Part shown: positions 52,862-63,100 of the stretch, one piece after another
Numbering within the stretch: position 1 is the first letter of the stretch
Layout: each line of letters opens with the position of its first letter
Assembly (NCBI RefSeq): GCF_010091925.1
Contig: NZ_WVID01000006.1
Location: 203,775 to 267,774, forward strand
Source of the DNA: Nostoc sp. B(2019)
Lineage (GTDB): Bacteria; Cyanobacteriota; Cyanobacteriia; Cyanobacteriales; Nostocaceae
Direction: 5' to 3'
DNA: 64,000 nt
Made by a program: the position numbers and the translations under genes
Notes under the pieces: generated by a model
What the model was told of the DNA's origin: nothing
Seen by the model: only the letters and a program-made list of their open reading frames with translations
Database searches by the model: none

Positions 52862-55414
52862 ATGGAACCAGAAAAACTGGATCGTTTTAAAGATTACGGC
52901 GAGTTCATCCTCCGTAAATTAGACTCGATACCCCAGCACCTTTCTAAACAAGAAGATTGGGTTCCAACTAGCCTTGATGAATGTCTCTTAGATCTCCGGG
53001 AAGCTGCTGAGAAAACTGTAGAACTTGCTACTTCACCAGTCAAAATTGGTGTGATGGGGGAATTCAGTAGCGGCAAAACCCTGCTTTTAGGTAGCTTGAT
53101 CGGATATGCAGATGCCTTACCAGTGAGTGAAAATCCTACTACAGGCAATGTTACCGCTATTCATATCATTCCGCAAGATGGCTTTGTAACAACCCACTTG
53201 GGTAATTTTACTGTAGAGTATCTTTCTCACGAAGGAGTGAATGAGTGCTTGCACTTCATGCTAGCGGAGGCAAATAGAAGGTCAACAGCAGCAGGGCTTC
53301 CGCTTGTACTGCTCTCGAAACTCAACTCTTGGAAAGATATTCTTAGCTGGTGTGAAGAATCCTGGAATAGCAGTAACAACTTGGAGTTACGTTATTTGCT
53401 ACGGGAATTAGTGCTGTTCATTCGCGCTTATCACTCTTATGGGGAAGCTATGTGTGGTGGATGCTACCAGATTGATGCTACCACCGCCCGTGAAGGTTTA
53501 CAGCTAGCCGAGCAGCCGATGGCAATTCAAACTCTGAGCTTTGAGGATTTACCTCCGACTCATGTCCGATTACCAAGCCCACCCCAGAGATTACCAACAA
53601 AGTTATTACAAAATAGCTTCCCACTGATCCGCCGTGTAAACATTGAGGTGAAAATATCGCGGGAGATTTGGGATTTTGCGGGTGCTGACAAATTTATTCT
53701 CTTGGACTTTCCAGGATTGGGGGCTGCTAATTCGGGCGCTAGAGACACTTTTTTGTCGCTGCGGGAACTAGCAGAAGTACAGACAATTTTGGTGCTACTG
53801 AATGGCAAATCTCCAGGAAGCGATCGCGCTAATAAAATTTTTACCATGATGCAGCAGCAGCGACCTGGGCAAGACCTCAAAGATTTAATTCTGGTTGGTG
53901 TAGGTCGCTTTGATCAACTACCCTTAGACAGTGAGGGTGGTGAACGAGAACTAGATCAACTGATTGAAGATAGTCAAGTCGATAATCCTTTGCAGGAAGA
54001 GACTGTTTTCCAAAAACTGAAAGTTTTGCAAACTATTATCGATGGTGCAAGTGCATTTACAACCCAAAAAGACCGCGTTGTTCTCTTGTCGCCGCTGTTA
54101 GGATTGGCTGATTTGGCAAAACGTTCTAGTACAGTCAAAGCAGGCTCACCAGAGTTTTTGGCTAACTTGGACTATCCTGATTACTTAGATCGGTCTAAAC
54201 GGCTACAACAAAAATGGGCAAGCTTAAGCGAACATCTTCTAGAATCTGATGCTCGTAGCCATCTTGGCAGACAACTAGGTTACTTTGCTCAAGACGGGGG
54301 TATTAGTAAGTTACGAGAATTGATTCAAAACCACGTAGCGACTCACGGCTTTAAGCAACTGTATGAAGATACTCGCAGAGCTGCTGATGCAGTGCGACAA
54401 CAACAAGATAACTTGAAAAACATCATAGAAGAAATTCACCAGCAAGGCATACCGACAGCAGACAGTCCAGCTTTTATCGAGTTGTGCGTTGTAGTAGAAA
54501 ACTTGGATAAAATCTACAGGAACTTCCAAAAAGATTTAGGTAAAGAACCACTCAAAGATCAACGTGGAGTTATTGTTAGCGATGTCGTGAAAGATGAATT
54601 AACCTTTAGAATACTTAATTGGAATCAGTGGACTTTACTCTTCAACAAAGCTAACAATGGCACGATCGCTCTGACAGAATCTAAAGGTGCGGCGGGAAAG
54701 CTATTTGATAGAGGAAACCGAGTTAATAGTTCTCTGCCGACAAAGAGTGATGATTTTTATCCGGTATTTGAAAAAACCGTTAAGGAAGTCGAAGATTTCG
54801 CCCGCGATCGCATCCGTCAAGCAGTTTTAGATTTGTTGAACAAATTATCAAATTATGTAGCTCAAGAACGCGACTATTTAAATGCAATTCTCTACCCAGA
54901 AATGGAACGAGATATTGAAGAAAAATTTGGTTTTGAAGCAGCTGATCTATTTTATAAGTTGTTCTTGGGTTGCGATCCTAATCAATGGAAAGAAGCAATT
55001 ATATCTGAAATCAGTAGCCAAGACAAAGCGATCGCATCCGAAATTATATTCCCCTTAGCGCGTCAGAATGATAAACATAACATTGGTCAAATCTTTGACT
55101 GGGCCCCAGAAAGAAGTCAAGCTTTATCCAGAGCTAGCAACCACCAACTTTTAGTGCTGCGATTGCGAGATGAGATTACTGCTAGCGCCAGTCTCCACCT
55201 TGTGCAGTATGTTAGCGAAGTTAATCAACAAGTTAATTTAGAACTAGAAGGTATTTTGGATCAAATTATTCCCAGTTTGCAAAATCTGTCAAAAGAAGAA
55301 GCTTTGTTGAGGTATTTGGCGGCGGGGAACTCTCCAGATGAAATACCAATTCCTACTTGGTTGCAGATTCTCTCAGAACTTGCTACATTTTCTTACTTAG
55401 ATATTTCTCTGTAG
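52862..55414 (+). CDS. dynamin-like GTPase (SrfC-like partner)
   Basis: 850 residues. The GTPase domain has G1 GEFSSGKT (66-73), a G2 Thr in NPTTGNVTAI (91-100), G3 DFPGLG (282-287) and a G4-like VGRFDQ (347-352), with a large insert between G2 and G3. The rest (about 400-850) is helical, with a Lys/Glu-rich stretch (FARDRIRQAVLDLLNKLSNY), as in dynamin-family proteins. It is followed by an Hsp70-fold gene. A dynamin-type GTPase next to an SrfB-like ATPase recalls the SrfC/SrfB pair of enterobacteria. It may remodel or sense membranes; this is inference. The start ATG 52862 has a weak upstream site. Confidence 0.82.
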   Translation: MEPEKLDRFKDYGEFILRKLDSIPQHLSKQEDWVPTSLDECLLDLREAAEKTVELATSPVKIGVMGEFSSGKTLLLGSLIGYADALPVSENPTTGNVTAIHIIPQDGFVTTHLGNFTVEYLSHEGVNECLHFMLAEANRRSTAAGLPLVLLSKLNSWKDILSWCEESWNSSNNLELRYLLRELVLFIRAYHSYGEAMCGGCYQIDATTAREGLQLAEQPMAIQTLSFEDLPPTHVRLPSPPQRLPTKLLQNSFPLIRRVNIEVKISREIWDFAGADKFILLDFPGLGAANSGARDTFLSLRELAEVQTILVLLNGKSPGSDRANKIFTMMQQQRPGQDLKDLILVGVGRFDQLPLDSEGGERELDQLIEDSQVDNPLQEETVFQKLKVLQTIIDGASAFTTQKDRVVLLSPLLGLADLAKRSSTVKAGSPEFLANLDYPDYLDRSKRLQQKWASLSEHLLESDARSHLGRQLGYFAQDGGISKLRELIQNHVATHGFKQLYEDTRRAADAVRQQQDNLKNIIEEIHQQGIPTADSPAFIELCVVVENLDKIYRNFQKDLGKEPLKDQRGVIVSDVVKDELTFRILNWNQWTLLFNKANNGTIALTESKGAAGKLFDRGNRVNSSLPTKSDDFYPVFEKTVKEVEDFARDRIRQAVLDLLNKLSNYVAQERDYLNAILYPEMERDIEEKFGFEAADLFYKLFLGCDPNQWKEAIISEISSQDKAIASEIIFPLARQNDKHNIGQIFDWAPERSQALSRASNHQLLVLRLRDEITASASLHLVQYVSEVNQQVNLELEGILDQIIPSLQNLSKEEALLRYLAAGNSPDEIPIPTWLQILSELATFSYLDISL

Positions 55415-55484
55415 GTGCAAATTTTATAGTTTGGATAAAAACCGTTAACAAACATCTTGTAAAAGTAGAGGTTTTTGAGATTAA

Positions 55485-55572
55485 ACCACAGATGAACACA
55501 GCGAAAAGTTTGCGCGTCCGGGTTTCCCGGCGCAAAACTTTTCAAGACAGATGAACACAGATGAATTAATTA
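55485..55572. repeat. hairpin element nested in an ACCACAGATGAACACAG repeat
   Basis: ACCACAGATGAACACAG (from about 55485) is interrupted by GCGAAAAGTTTGCGC-GTCC, a GGG/CCC loop and GGCGCAAAACTTTTCAAGA, whose arms GAAAAGTTTGCGC and GCGCAAAACTTTTC pair, and then the broken unit resumes as CAGATGAACACAG. The inserted hairpin looks like a small mobile palindrome; a related AGTTT...TTTTCAAGACAG frame encloses the repeats at 58694-58843. Confidence 0.75.
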
Positions 55573-55654
55573 TCTGTATTATCGTGGTTAAAAATCATAA
55601 AGTACTGCTTTTTTAATAAGTCTAATAACTTTCCTGTTCTTCCCATAGCACTTA

Positions 55655-58600
55655 ATGAATTCTGCGCTTACGGATACTGCAATGAACCCTTTCCAATTCA
55701 ACAACCATAATGAACAACAACCAAGCGAGCAACAAAAAAAAAGATTTCCGGGATGGTTTGCTTTAGATTTTGGAACCTCAAATTCTACAGTTACACTTTT
55801 CGATCCGATTGAAGTGCCGATCGCAGAAATTTTACCAAAAGAACAAGAAATGCGATTGCGCTCCTGCTTAGCTCAATGGCTGAGTTCTCCCGCCTCGCTA
55901 GCTTTACCAGATGTTAGCGATAGTGAATGGGAAAAGTTTATCGCTGATATTAGCAAGAACCTAGAGATAGAACCCAGTTGCTTGAGTGAAGTTTTTGAAA
56001 GTGACAACAAAGAGCGATTTTTGGAAACAATTCGCCAAATTGAACTGTGTTTGGGTAACAGCGATCGGTTCCGCCGTGCTGTCAGCAAGAAACTTTACCA
56101 GATATATCATGAAGTCTTCCGCGTTCCGACACTGGAGTCCCAAAATTTGATTCCAGTGGTTTTGGATATTGATCGCCGCGACACAGAAATTCCCAGCGAG
56201 TTGGAAATTTTTAAATTGGTGGATTTAAAACTGCGGATGGGTAGAGAAGCCAGAGACAATAGAAAAAAAGCGATCGCTCAAAGCACAAGCAGTTCCATCA
56301 AGGAAATTATCAGCAGATTTCACCACTCACCCAAGCGCTACTTTGGACAGGAACGGTCTTTTCCAGTTATTCTGAATGGTGCAGAAGAAACAATTACTGT
56401 TAACGAGCTAATCCAAGGAGCTTGGGGACATCTCATCGAGTTAACTGAAGACTACCGCCAACGAGCAAGACGCAGATTTTCTGAGGGAGATTTTTTAACA
56501 GCAGTTGTCACCTACCCAACCGTCGCTCCGCCAGTTGTTCGTAAAGAAATTAAGGAATTGATTGAGCAGTTAGGGATTGACGATGTGCAAACTGCTTATG
56601 ACGAAGCCGTTTCTGTAGCAATATTCTTTTTGTGGCGAGAATTTGGTGGTAATCTCAACATTGGTATTGAGTCATTCAAAACCCGTTGTCGCCAAGAAGG
56701 GAATAAATGGTCACAGAATGTTCTCGTTTTGGATATTGGCGGAGGAACCACAGATTTAGCCTTGATTGAACTTACATTGGAAGATAAAACGCCTACTTTT
56801 GCCGATTATGAAGACCGAGGTTTAGGGGGACGTTATTATAAACTCACGCCGAAACTATTAGGTTCATCTGGTCATTTACAATTAGGTGGTGAGTTAATTA
56901 CACTGCGAATTTTTAGGTTATTGAAAGTTGCGATCGCTGACTTTTTACTAGCAGCAGTAACAACAGGTGATATCGAAAGTGAAAAGCTAGAAGATTTAAT
57001 TAACTCAGAGTTAAACGAGCGCTTTTTAGAACAAGGCAAATTTAAAAGTGGTAGTCTTTTAAAATGTTTAGACAGAGAGAATCCAGAAGGTGACGTTGCT
57101 TACAAAGATGCCCTAGATACTGCCGAAAAAGTATTGCCTACCCGTTGGCAACAAGCGCCCCAACGCCTGCAAACCTTTTATACTCTGTGGGATCATGCGG
57201 AAGCCGCTAAACTTAAACTTGGGCAATCAACCACAGATGATTCTCTGTTGACGTTCAGTCTTTGTGAGCAGCAAATTTCGGAACTGCTTACCCAAAATGG
57301 TGTTAAATTACAGGTTAAAGATCCGAATAACATCTGCGTTACTTTGGATAGTCAGCAATTTGAACGAGCCGCCTCTTCAGCAATTAAAGAAGCGATCGGT
57401 ATTGCTAAAGGGCTGATGGAAAGTCGCTTACGTTCTAAAGATACTACCAAAGATTTTAGAAACTCCCAAAAAGTTGATTGGTTAATTCTGTCTGGCAAAA
57501 CTTGCAATCTCGATTTAGTACAGCGCCAAATCTACCAAGAATTTAGCAATTCTCCATATTTTGTCTGGAATCCAGAGCGGATTACCTTTGTGCTGGAATT
57601 TACTAAGCTAGCCACATCCGCTGGTGCTTGCTATGCAGAGAAGTTACGAAGACTGAGGTTCGATCCCGAAGAATCCAAAGGATTACTGCGTAAGGGAGCC
57701 AACCAGCTAGAAATTGATGTCAAAAATCTCTTTTATTATTTGCCTTGCAACTTCAAACGCAAAACTCAAACCAACGATTTGCTGTCAATATTCAAAGCAG
57801 GACAAGAACTTTACCAACTTGCACCTTGGGAAAGGGTAGCAAAAGTTCGGACTGCTTGGCAAGGGATACAATTAACCAACATTATTTACCGTCAGGACTA
57901 CGAAGATGGAGATTTAAGACTTTGGGGTAGCTTTGACGGCAGAAACCTCATGGAGCAACTGAGAATAAATGAGTCTGAGTTTCTCAGAAAAATTAAAGTC
58001 CAATTTGAAATTGACCAAACGCTTCAGTTTAGTGTGCTGCTTTGTCAAGGAAATCCCCATTATTTGATTGATGTTCCTGGCATTGATGTAGGATCGGCAA
58101 TAATGGCAGCTTCCGGGAAAGACGAAATATCAGCGTTGTTTGCCGATGGTAAGTTGAAGTGGAATATTGCAGTTGAACGCCCTCACAAAGACTTGAACGA
58201 TGGTGATATCGCCGTCAATGTGATTGAGTCAGCAACGGTTGATCAACCATACGCCTATCATTTAGTATTTGAAGTAGGAAATGATGATAGTAAATCGCTG
58301 CAAGAATTTCACTATCTGCGTGATGGCACACCACAACCAGGAAGCGGGTTAATAAGTAACTCCTTGCCTCATTTTCCGCAAACTGGCCAGCACACTTTTT
58401 ATGTTTATCAAACAGATACCGAAACCAACACCAAAAAATGGATACGAATTGGCGCACTCAGCAAACCAGATATTACCACAGATTACCCTTGCCAATATCG
58501 TGTGACTCTCGACGACCAAGGCATTTTGCGAATGCACGCTGGTGAAGTGCCCTACTGGACATCGAAAAATCAAGAATGCCTCAAGCAACAGGGATGTGTT

Positions 58601-58672
58601 TTTTACGCCGAATTAGAGTTGCAACCCAACGAAGTCGATAAAGAACGCGATCCGTTTTGCGGCATACATTAA
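55655..58672 (+). CDS. SrfB-like Hsp70/actin-fold ATPase
   Basis: 1005 residues of the actin/Hsp70 ATPase superfamily. The phosphate-1 loop is FALDFGTSNSTVTLF (near 35-49), phosphate-2 is VLDIGGGTTDLALIEL (about 357-372), and the adenosine motif is WLILSGKTCNLDLVQ (about 608-622). A long C-terminal region (690-1005), rich in beta-type sequence, follows the ATPase part. Length and motif order fit the SrfB family, earlier named a virulence factor; its molecular function is not known. The gene follows the dynamin-like GTPase after a 240-base, repeat-containing gap and precedes an unknown partner. In-frame ATG 55655 is used; no clear ribosome-binding site. Confidence 0.8.
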   Translation: MNSALTDTAMNPFQFNNHNEQQPSEQQKKRFPGWFALDFGTSNSTVTLFDPIEVPIAEILPKEQEMRLRSCLAQWLSSPASLALPDVSDSEWEKFIADISKNLEIEPSCLSEVFESDNKERFLETIRQIELCLGNSDRFRRAVSKKLYQIYHEVFRVPTLESQNLIPVVLDIDRRDTEIPSELEIFKLVDLKLRMGREARDNRKKAIAQSTSSSIKEIISRFHHSPKRYFGQERSFPVILNGAEETITVNELIQGAWGHLIELTEDYRQRARRRFSEGDFLTAVVTYPTVAPPVVRKEIKELIEQLGIDDVQTAYDEAVSVAIFFLWREFGGNLNIGIESFKTRCRQEGNKWSQNVLVLDIGGGTTDLALIELTLEDKTPTFADYEDRGLGGRYYKLTPKLLGSSGHLQLGGELITLRIFRLLKVAIADFLLAAVTTGDIESEKLEDLINSELNERFLEQGKFKSGSLLKCLDRENPEGDVAYKDALDTAEKVLPTRWQQAPQRLQTFYTLWDHAEAAKLKLGQSTTDDSLLTFSLCEQQISELLTQNGVKLQVKDPNNICVTLDSQQFERAASSAIKEAIGIAKGLMESRLRSKDTTKDFRNSQKVDWLILSGKTCNLDLVQRQIYQEFSNSPYFVWNPERITFVLEFTKLATSAGACYAEKLRRLRFDPEESKGLLRKGANQLEIDVKNLFYYLPCNFKRKTQTNDLLSIFKAGQELYQLAPWERVAKVRTAWQGIQLTNIIYRQDYEDGDLRLWGSFDGRNLMEQLRINESEFLRKIKVQFEIDQTLQFSVLLCQGNPHYLIDVPGIDVGSAIMAASGKDEISALFADGKLKWNIAVERPHKDLNDGDIAVNVIESATVDQPYAYHLVFEVGNDDSKSLQEFHYLRDGTPQPGSGLISNSLPHFPQTGQHTFYVYQTDTETNTKKWIRIGALSKPDITTDYPCQYRVTLDDQGILRMHAGEVPYWTSKNQECLKQQGCVFYAELELQPNEVDKERDPFCGIH

Positions 58673-58679
58673 GCTTGCC

Positions 58680-58885
58680 TCACGCAGAGACGCAGCGAAA
58701 AGTTTGAGCGGAGGTTTCCGACGCTCCTACGGACGCTCGTTCCTCTCTCCGAGACGCTGCGCGAACGCTACCGCTTCGCTAACGCTAACGCTGCGCTATC
58801 CGTTGGCGCAGCCCGCCGTAGGCATCAAAGCTTTTCAAGACAGAGGCGCAGAGGTTTTCTTTGCGCCTTTGCGTGAGATAGAAAG
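58680..58885. repeat. nested palindromic repeat cluster between the SrfB-like and third gene
   Basis: The 218-base gap is almost wholly repeat DNA. The outer frame is AGACGCAGCGAAAAGTTTGAG at the left and AAAGCTTTTCAAGACAGAGG at the right; inside are GC-rich palindromes (GACGCTCCTACGGACGCTCG, CCGAGACGCTGCGCGAACGC, GCTAACGCTAACGCTGCGC). Any transcript crossing it would be strongly folded, yet it lies inside a likely operon. Confidence 0.75.
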
Positions 58886-58899
58886 AAAAAGTGATATTC

Positions 58900-60012
58900 A
58901 TGCAGCATCTACGTCAGCTATTAAAAATAGAAAACTCAGAGTTAGCTCAGTTATTGCGGTTTAGTTTATACGGACTAGAAGCTACTCTAAATCAAGCTCG
59001 CACAGAATTTCCACTAGATCCTGGATCTGAAATATGCGATGAGGTGCTGCAAGAACTTCGTCACCTATTACAACCTGCTGTAGCTGCACCTCTACAAGAC
59101 TCTGGCTGGGAAGATATGCCGCTCCCAAATGATTTAAAACTAAGTCACCTGCGAGAAGCTTTCGATTCTGACCCAGAACTTAGTTATTATCTGGGTAATT
59201 CTCCACTACAAAGCCAAACTGACTCAGATTTGTGGAACGAAATTCAACGCAAGTTGCTGCGAATTCCAGAGGATTTAGCTACATCTTGGCGACAGCGTGC
59301 TTTAGATTTGGCTCAGGAGGCTGGTGCAATAGAAGATAATTCTGATCTCTATCAACTGCCCTTTTTTCGGGATGAAATTATTTACCCCGGACTTAGCGGT
59401 ATTGTTAGAGCTAAGGGATTGTGCTTATCTCAAAAAGCATTATCAAATTCGGAAATTATCCAAAATAATGAATCTGGAAATTTGTATTTACTAGCTGGGT
59501 TACTGCTAGTTTGTATAAAGTTTATCGAACTAGACCCAGATTTACATCATGCCTTAAAGAGCGTTTTTGGTTTTGATATTATCTCATTGCATTCCCAGCT
59601 AGAACAGCGAAATCAATACATTGACGCTTTAGGCGATCGCTTCGGGCGCACCCAAAAGGCTGAGGAAAATGCTGATCCGCTATTAACTTTGCGTGCCTGG
59701 ATTGACATGGATGAGGCAATACATTCCCTAGTATTTGTACCGCCTGCTGAGCGTTATTCATGGTGGGGTAAGCTACAACAAGAATCGCGGCGTATCTTGA
59801 AAAAAGTTGCCGATAAGGCTAATGAATCAGGTTATGAAGTGCGAATTCGCCAATTATCGGGACTATATGCAGATATATGTCCTTTATCTAAAGATGACCT
59901 GCAACTAAATTGTGGAGGAGTTCCAGGAGAAGTTTTAACTTGTCTTCGGGTATATGCGCGAATTAATCAGGAAGAATCTTTAGGTCGTGTACTATTTCGC
60001 TCATCACGGTAG
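58900..60012 (+). CDS. unknown third component of the dynamin/SrfB-like set
   Basis: A 370-residue soluble protein I do not recognise. It is mostly helical, with Leu-rich segments (LLRFSLYGLEATLNQARTEF, LLAGLLLVCIKFIELDP) and a C-terminal Cys-containing part (LYADICPLSKDDLQLNCGGV). By position it corresponds to the third gene that accompanies SrfB and SrfC in enterobacteria (SrfA), but I see no sequence similarity that I could defend. A GTG at 58891 is in frame three codons earlier; ATG 58900 is the more usual start. It lies between the SrfB-like gene and a multidomain kinase, all on the plus strand. Confidence 0.7.
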   Translation: MQHLRQLLKIENSELAQLLRFSLYGLEATLNQARTEFPLDPGSEICDEVLQELRHLLQPAVAAPLQDSGWEDMPLPNDLKLSHLREAFDSDPELSYYLGNSPLQSQTDSDLWNEIQRKLLRIPEDLATSWRQRALDLAQEAGAIEDNSDLYQLPFFRDEIIYPGLSGIVRAKGLCLSQKALSNSEIIQNNESGNLYLLAGLLLVCIKFIELDPDLHHALKSVFGFDIISLHSQLEQRNQYIDALGDRFGRTQKAEENADPLLTLRAWIDMDEAIHSLVFVPPAERYSWWGKLQQESRRILKKVADKANESGYEVRIRQLSGLYADICPLSKDDLQLNCGGVPGEVLTCLRVYARINQEESLGRVLFRSSR

Positions 60013-60053
60013 TTGCTGATGCTCTATAAGCACATCACAAAAAATACATACAA

Positions 60054-60110
60054 AAAGGTAGATTCTCTACTGGCAAAGTATATTTTATAACTATATTGTG
60101 AAATTCTACC
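60054..60110. promoter_or_regulatory. inverted repeat AAAGGTAGA/TCTACCTTT before the kinase gene
   Basis: Nine-base arms at about 60054-60062 and 60102-60110 enclose an A/T-rich loop. It may be a weak terminator of the preceding gene or a leader hairpin of the kinase gene. Confidence 0.4.
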
Positions 60111-60165
60111 TTTCCCAATGGGAAATATATGAAGTGAGCGAGCAAGTACAGGGAAAGGAGAGATT

Positions 60166-63100
60166 ATGCCGTTAAATCCGATAATTCCAGGTTATGACTT
60201 AACGGAAATCATATATGAAGGGATTAATACCATTGTTTACCGTGCTCAGGCGCAAAAAACCCAGCAGCCTGTCATGCTCAAGGTTCTCAAGGCAGAATAT
60301 CCAACTCTGGAACAGATTACTCGCTTCAAGCACGAATATAAAACTACAGAAAATCTCAACTGCGAAGGTATTGTCAAAGTTTATGGCTTAGAAAGCCATC
60401 AAAACAGTTTGGTGTTACTAGCAGAAGACTTTGGTGGTGTGAATCTCAAGCAATTTCTCTCCCAACAAAAGTTGTCTGAAATTTCCTTTCTCAGGATTGC
60501 TACACAATTAGCCAAAGCACTTTTGTGGCTGCATCAAAAGCGGATTATTCACAAAGATATTAAACCCGCCAATATCATCATTAATCCACAAACGGGAATC
60601 GTCAAAATTACTGACTTCAGTATTGCCTCACATTTAGATAAAGAAACACCGCAATTAACTAACCCCAACCAACTAGAAGGGACTCTTGCCTATATGTCTC
60701 CTGAACAAACCGGGAGAATGAATCGCACTGTAGATTACCGCAGTGATTTTTACTCATTGGGTGTCACATTCTATGAGATGCTAACAGGTCAACTGCCTTT
60801 TGTAACTGACGATTTACTGGAGATAGTTCATTGTCATATTGCCAAACAAGCAACATCAATTGAACAGTTAAACCCAGAGATTTCTAAAACTATTGCCGCC
60901 ATTGTCATGAAATTGATGGCAAAAAATGCTGAATACCGCTATCAAAGTGCCGCCGGACTATTAGCCGATTTGGAATTCTGTCTTGAGCAACTCACAGTTA
61001 CAGGAGGAATTCCTAATTTTATTCCAGGACAACGCGATCGCACTTCCCAATTACTGATTCCACAACAGTTGTATGGACGTGAGCAAGAAGTTTCGACTTT
61101 ATTGGCAGCATTTGAACGGATTAGTCAAGGTAAGAGCGAAATCATGTTGGTTTCTGGCTATTCTGGCATTGGTAAATCATCGCTGGTTAACGAAGTACAT
61201 AAACCAATCGTCAGGCAAAGAGGTTATTTTATCGATGGTAAATTCGAGCAATTTAAACGCAATATTCCTTATGCTTCTGTAATTCAAGCCTTTCAATCTT
61301 TGATGCGGCAACTATTAACTGAAAATACCAAAAGGCTCGAAGCTTGGAAAGAAAAATTGCTCCAAGCGTTGGGTAACAATGGTCAAATCATCATTGATGT
61401 AATTCCAGAAGTTGAATTAATCATCGGTAAACAACCAGCAGTTCCGCAATTAGGTGCTACAGAAAGCCTTAACCGCTTCAATCGAGTTTTTCAGTCTTTC
61501 ATTCAAGTCTTCACTCAAAAGTCACATCCCCTAGTACTATTTTTGGATGACTTGCAGTGGGCTGATGCTGCCTCGCTGAAATTAATTCAGGTACTAATGA
61601 CTAACCCAGATAGTCAATATCTGCTGTTAATTGGGGCATATCGAGATAACGAAGTCAGCCCCACCCATCAATTAATGAAGACTCTGGAAGAAATCCAAAA
61701 AGCTAACACAATCATCAACAATATCGTATTAAGTCCATTAGAATTGCCTCATGTCTACCAGATAGTTGCAGATACGTTAGGTAATTTAGAACAAATTCCA
61801 GCAATAGCGGAACTTTTATTTAACAAAACTCAGGGTAATCCTTTCTTTTTAAATCAATTACTCAAGACGCTTTACCAAGAAAACCTGCTGAGATTTGATT
61901 TTGTTCAAGGAATTTGGCTGTGGGATATTCAGCAAATTCAAACAGTTAATATTGTAGATAAAGATGTTGTTGAGTTAGTTGCAAGCAATATTCAAAAGCT
62001 GCCAGAGGCTACTCAAACAGCGTTACAGTTAGCGGCGTGTATTGGCGATCGCTTCAGCTTAGATGTATTAGCAACTGTGAGCGTCATGCCTCTGCAAAAG
62101 ATGGCACAAGCATTGCAACCAGCTTTGCAATTAGGTCTGATTTTGCCCCTCAATAAGGTATACCGCATACCCCTACTATTTGCCACAGAAGAGTTAGCAG
62201 ATTTAGGGTTTGATAACTCGAAAATCGCCTATAGATTTTTGCACGATCGCGTCCAACAAGCCGCCTACTCACTAATTTCTGATAGCCAGAAACAAGTCAC
62301 ACATTTAAAAATTGGTCAGCAGTTGTTGCAAAACACGCCTGCTGATCAATTAGAAGAAAATATTTTTAATATTATTAATCATTTAAATGTCGGTGCTGAC
62401 TTGATCACACAATCAGAACAGCAGCGACTAGCTGAACTGAATTTACTCGCTGGACGCAAAGCTAAAGCAGCAACAGCGTATATAGTAGCGATCGCCTACT
62501 TAACCATGGGTTTAAAACTCTTAGCAACAGATAGCTGGCTTGATCAATATGACTTGACTTTGACATTAGTAGTTGAAGCCGCAGAAGCAGCATATCTAGG
62601 CGGCGACTACGAGCAGATGGAGCAGTTAACAAGCCTCGTACTGCAAAATGCCCACACCCTACTTGACAAAGTGAAGGTCTATGAAGTCAAAATTCAGGCG
62701 TACGTAGCACAGAGTAGACAACTCGAAGGTATTAAAACTGCACTAACCGTCTTAGAGCTTTTAGGAGTGGTATTTCCCAGCCAGCCCAGTCAAGCGGACA
62801 TCACCCAAAGTTTGCAAAAAACCCAATTAGTATTTAAAGAAAGGTGCTTTGAGGATTTAATTGACCTCCCAGAGATGACCGATCCCCAAATGCTAGCAGT
62901 AATGCGGATTATTGGGACAGTTACCGCCGCAGTATATCAAGCAGTACCGATGTTGTTACCGCTAATTGTATTTAAGCAGGTGAGGTTATCAGTAAAATAC
63001 GGTAATGCCCCAGTATCTACCTTGGCGTATGCCTGGTATGCAGTGATTCTGTGCGGAGTCATGGGAGATATTGATGCAGGCGATCGCGCTGGTCAACTAG

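Noticed and set aside
55357-55554. Open frame crossing the end of the dynamin-like gene into repeats
   Set aside because: Overlaps a solid gene in another frame and consists mostly of repeat DNA.
58704-58964. Open frame within the palindrome cluster
   Set aside because: Encoded by GC-rich repeats and overlaps the start of the third component; a chance frame.
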